DNA from: an uncultured bacterium | GTDB lineage: Bacteria; Spirochaetota; Spirochaetia; Sphaerochaetales; Sphaerochaetaceae | Length of the DNA stretch: 23,177 bases | Direction: 5' to 3' | Assembly: GCA_905215015.1 (NCBI GenBank) | Contig: CAJMOS010000038.1 | Span: 1-23,177 of the forward strand | Shown here: in pieces, positions 22,684-23,177 of the stretch | Layout of the letters: every line of letters begins with the position of its first letter | Position numbering within the stretch: position 1 is the first letter of the stretch | Translations under genes and position numbers: made by a program | The notes under the pieces: generated by a model | Told to the model about the DNA's origin: nothing | Database searches by the model: none | The model's input: only the letters and a program-made list of their open reading frames with translations

Positions 22684-23177
22684 ACTTCAGACTGCCGGTG
22701 GCAGGCAGATTCTTGTAGATGGAAGCCCTGTCGGCCGGGTTCGCGGTCCTAGCTTGTTCATGGACCTGCTCGATGACGGCATGACGCTCATCGGCGGCCT
22801 GCTTGATCTCTGGATCATCGCTGTCCGGGTGGGCGATGTCCGCATACTGTCCGCCCCCGCCGATCGTGGTGGAGGCGTACAGTGCCGACCGCTCGTCATC
22901 ATTCTGTGCCGCTTCGAGCTTTGCGAAAAAGGCTTCGCGTTCGGTTGCCGGGTCCGCGCCAATGCGGTAGCTGTAGTTGATGGTCGGCACTCCCTGCGTC
23001 TTGACGATGATGACGTCGCTATCGGTCAGCGAGCCGGAAACCGGAAGGGACGCGTAGATGGCGGACCTGTCCGGCGTGGGCGAGCTTTTGGCGGCTTCGT
23101 GGACTTGCTCGATCACGTCGTGGCAACGGTGGTCGCGCCTTGGTCGGTGATTTTCGGGGAGATCGGGCTCGATTTTT
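22682..23177 (-). CDS. Hypothetical protein with internal repeats (5' end outside window)
   Basis: The frame stays open to the window edge, so at least 164 residues are present and the N-terminus is missing; an internal GTG at 23116 is not a convincing start because the repeat pattern continues upstream of it. I do not recognise the family. Two copies of a unit of about 30 residues, VIEQVHEAAKSSPTPDRSAIY and VIEQVHEQARTANPADRASIY, each ending LPxxGSL, flank a third, more diverged copy (FFAKLEAAQNDDERSALYAS). Codons differ between copies, so the duplication is old. The unit is a charged helix, a DR-x-x-(I/L)Y motif and a short Gly/Ser end. There are no membrane segments in the visible part. 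Confidence 0.65.
   Translation of the reverse strand, partial: KIEPDLPENHRPRRDHRCHDVIEQVHEAAKSSPTPDRSAIYASLPVSGSLTDSDVIIVKTQGVPTINYSYRIGADPATEREAFFAKLEAAQNDDERSALYASTTIGGGGQYADIAHPDSDDPEIKQAADERHAVIEQVHEQARTANPADRASIYKNLPATGSLK

Noticed and set aside
1..23177. CRISPR arrays, insertion sequences, integrase or phage genes, tRNA genes
   Set aside because: None were seen: no regularly spaced long repeats, no transposase motifs, and no stretch without a gene longer than about 150 bases.

Overview
The window is GC-rich (about 60%), densely coded bacterial DNA with almost no intergenic space. The genes suggest an anaerobe with a two-membrane envelope. A PAP2 phosphatase has a cleavable signal peptide and an aromatic C-terminus of outer-membrane type, and a lipoprotein efflux adaptor is present. 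These sit beside families common in Clostridia (FliB-type lysine methylase, YwaF-like and DUF819 membrane proteins). A high-GC spirochaete of the Sphaerochaetaceae kind would fit, but this is inference; no rRNA, tRNA or marker gene is present.

Layout. (1) 1-412: tail of a GGDEF protein. (2) 462-4204, plus strand: a tight five-gene metabolic operon of HAD-IIA phosphatase, DUF2442 protein, Gfo/Idh/MocA oxidoreductase, aspartate dehydrogenase-like protein and 2-hydroxyacid dehydrogenase-like protein, followed by fliB under its own promoter. (3) 5214-8945, minus: two overlapping membrane GGDEF proteins with sensory ectodomains, then an orphan 129-aa gene. (4) 9090-11824: a divergent pair, a YwaF-like membrane protein (minus) against an aminotransferase-esterase operon (plus). 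(5) 11825-14863, minus: ttcA, a DUF819 permease and a PAP2 phosphatase. (6) 14902-17337: an ArsR/SmtB repressor divergent from a P1B-type metal ATPase, with a palindromic operator and a strong terminator. (7) 17347-22574, minus: response regulator, broken histidine kinase, then a MacAB-like efflux operon (adaptor, ATPase, permease). (8) 22682-23177: partial gene for an internally repetitive protein of unknown function.

Main points of interest. The histidine kinase gene has an in-frame TAG between HAMP and HisKA, a C8 homopolymer and a degenerate G1 box. Upstream of the efflux operon lie four GGAA cores spaced exactly 11 bp apart, the arrangement bound by OmpR/PhoB-type regulators, so the adjacent response regulator probably controls the pump. 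Several genes have a -10 element 6-7 nt before the start codon, implying leaderless transcripts. The efflux adaptor lacks the alpha-helical hairpin that normally meets TolC. The last dehydrogenase of the metabolic operon lacks the usual Arg and His catalytic residues. No CRISPR array, insertion sequence, prophage or RNA gene was seen, and no gene-free stretch exceeds 150 bases.
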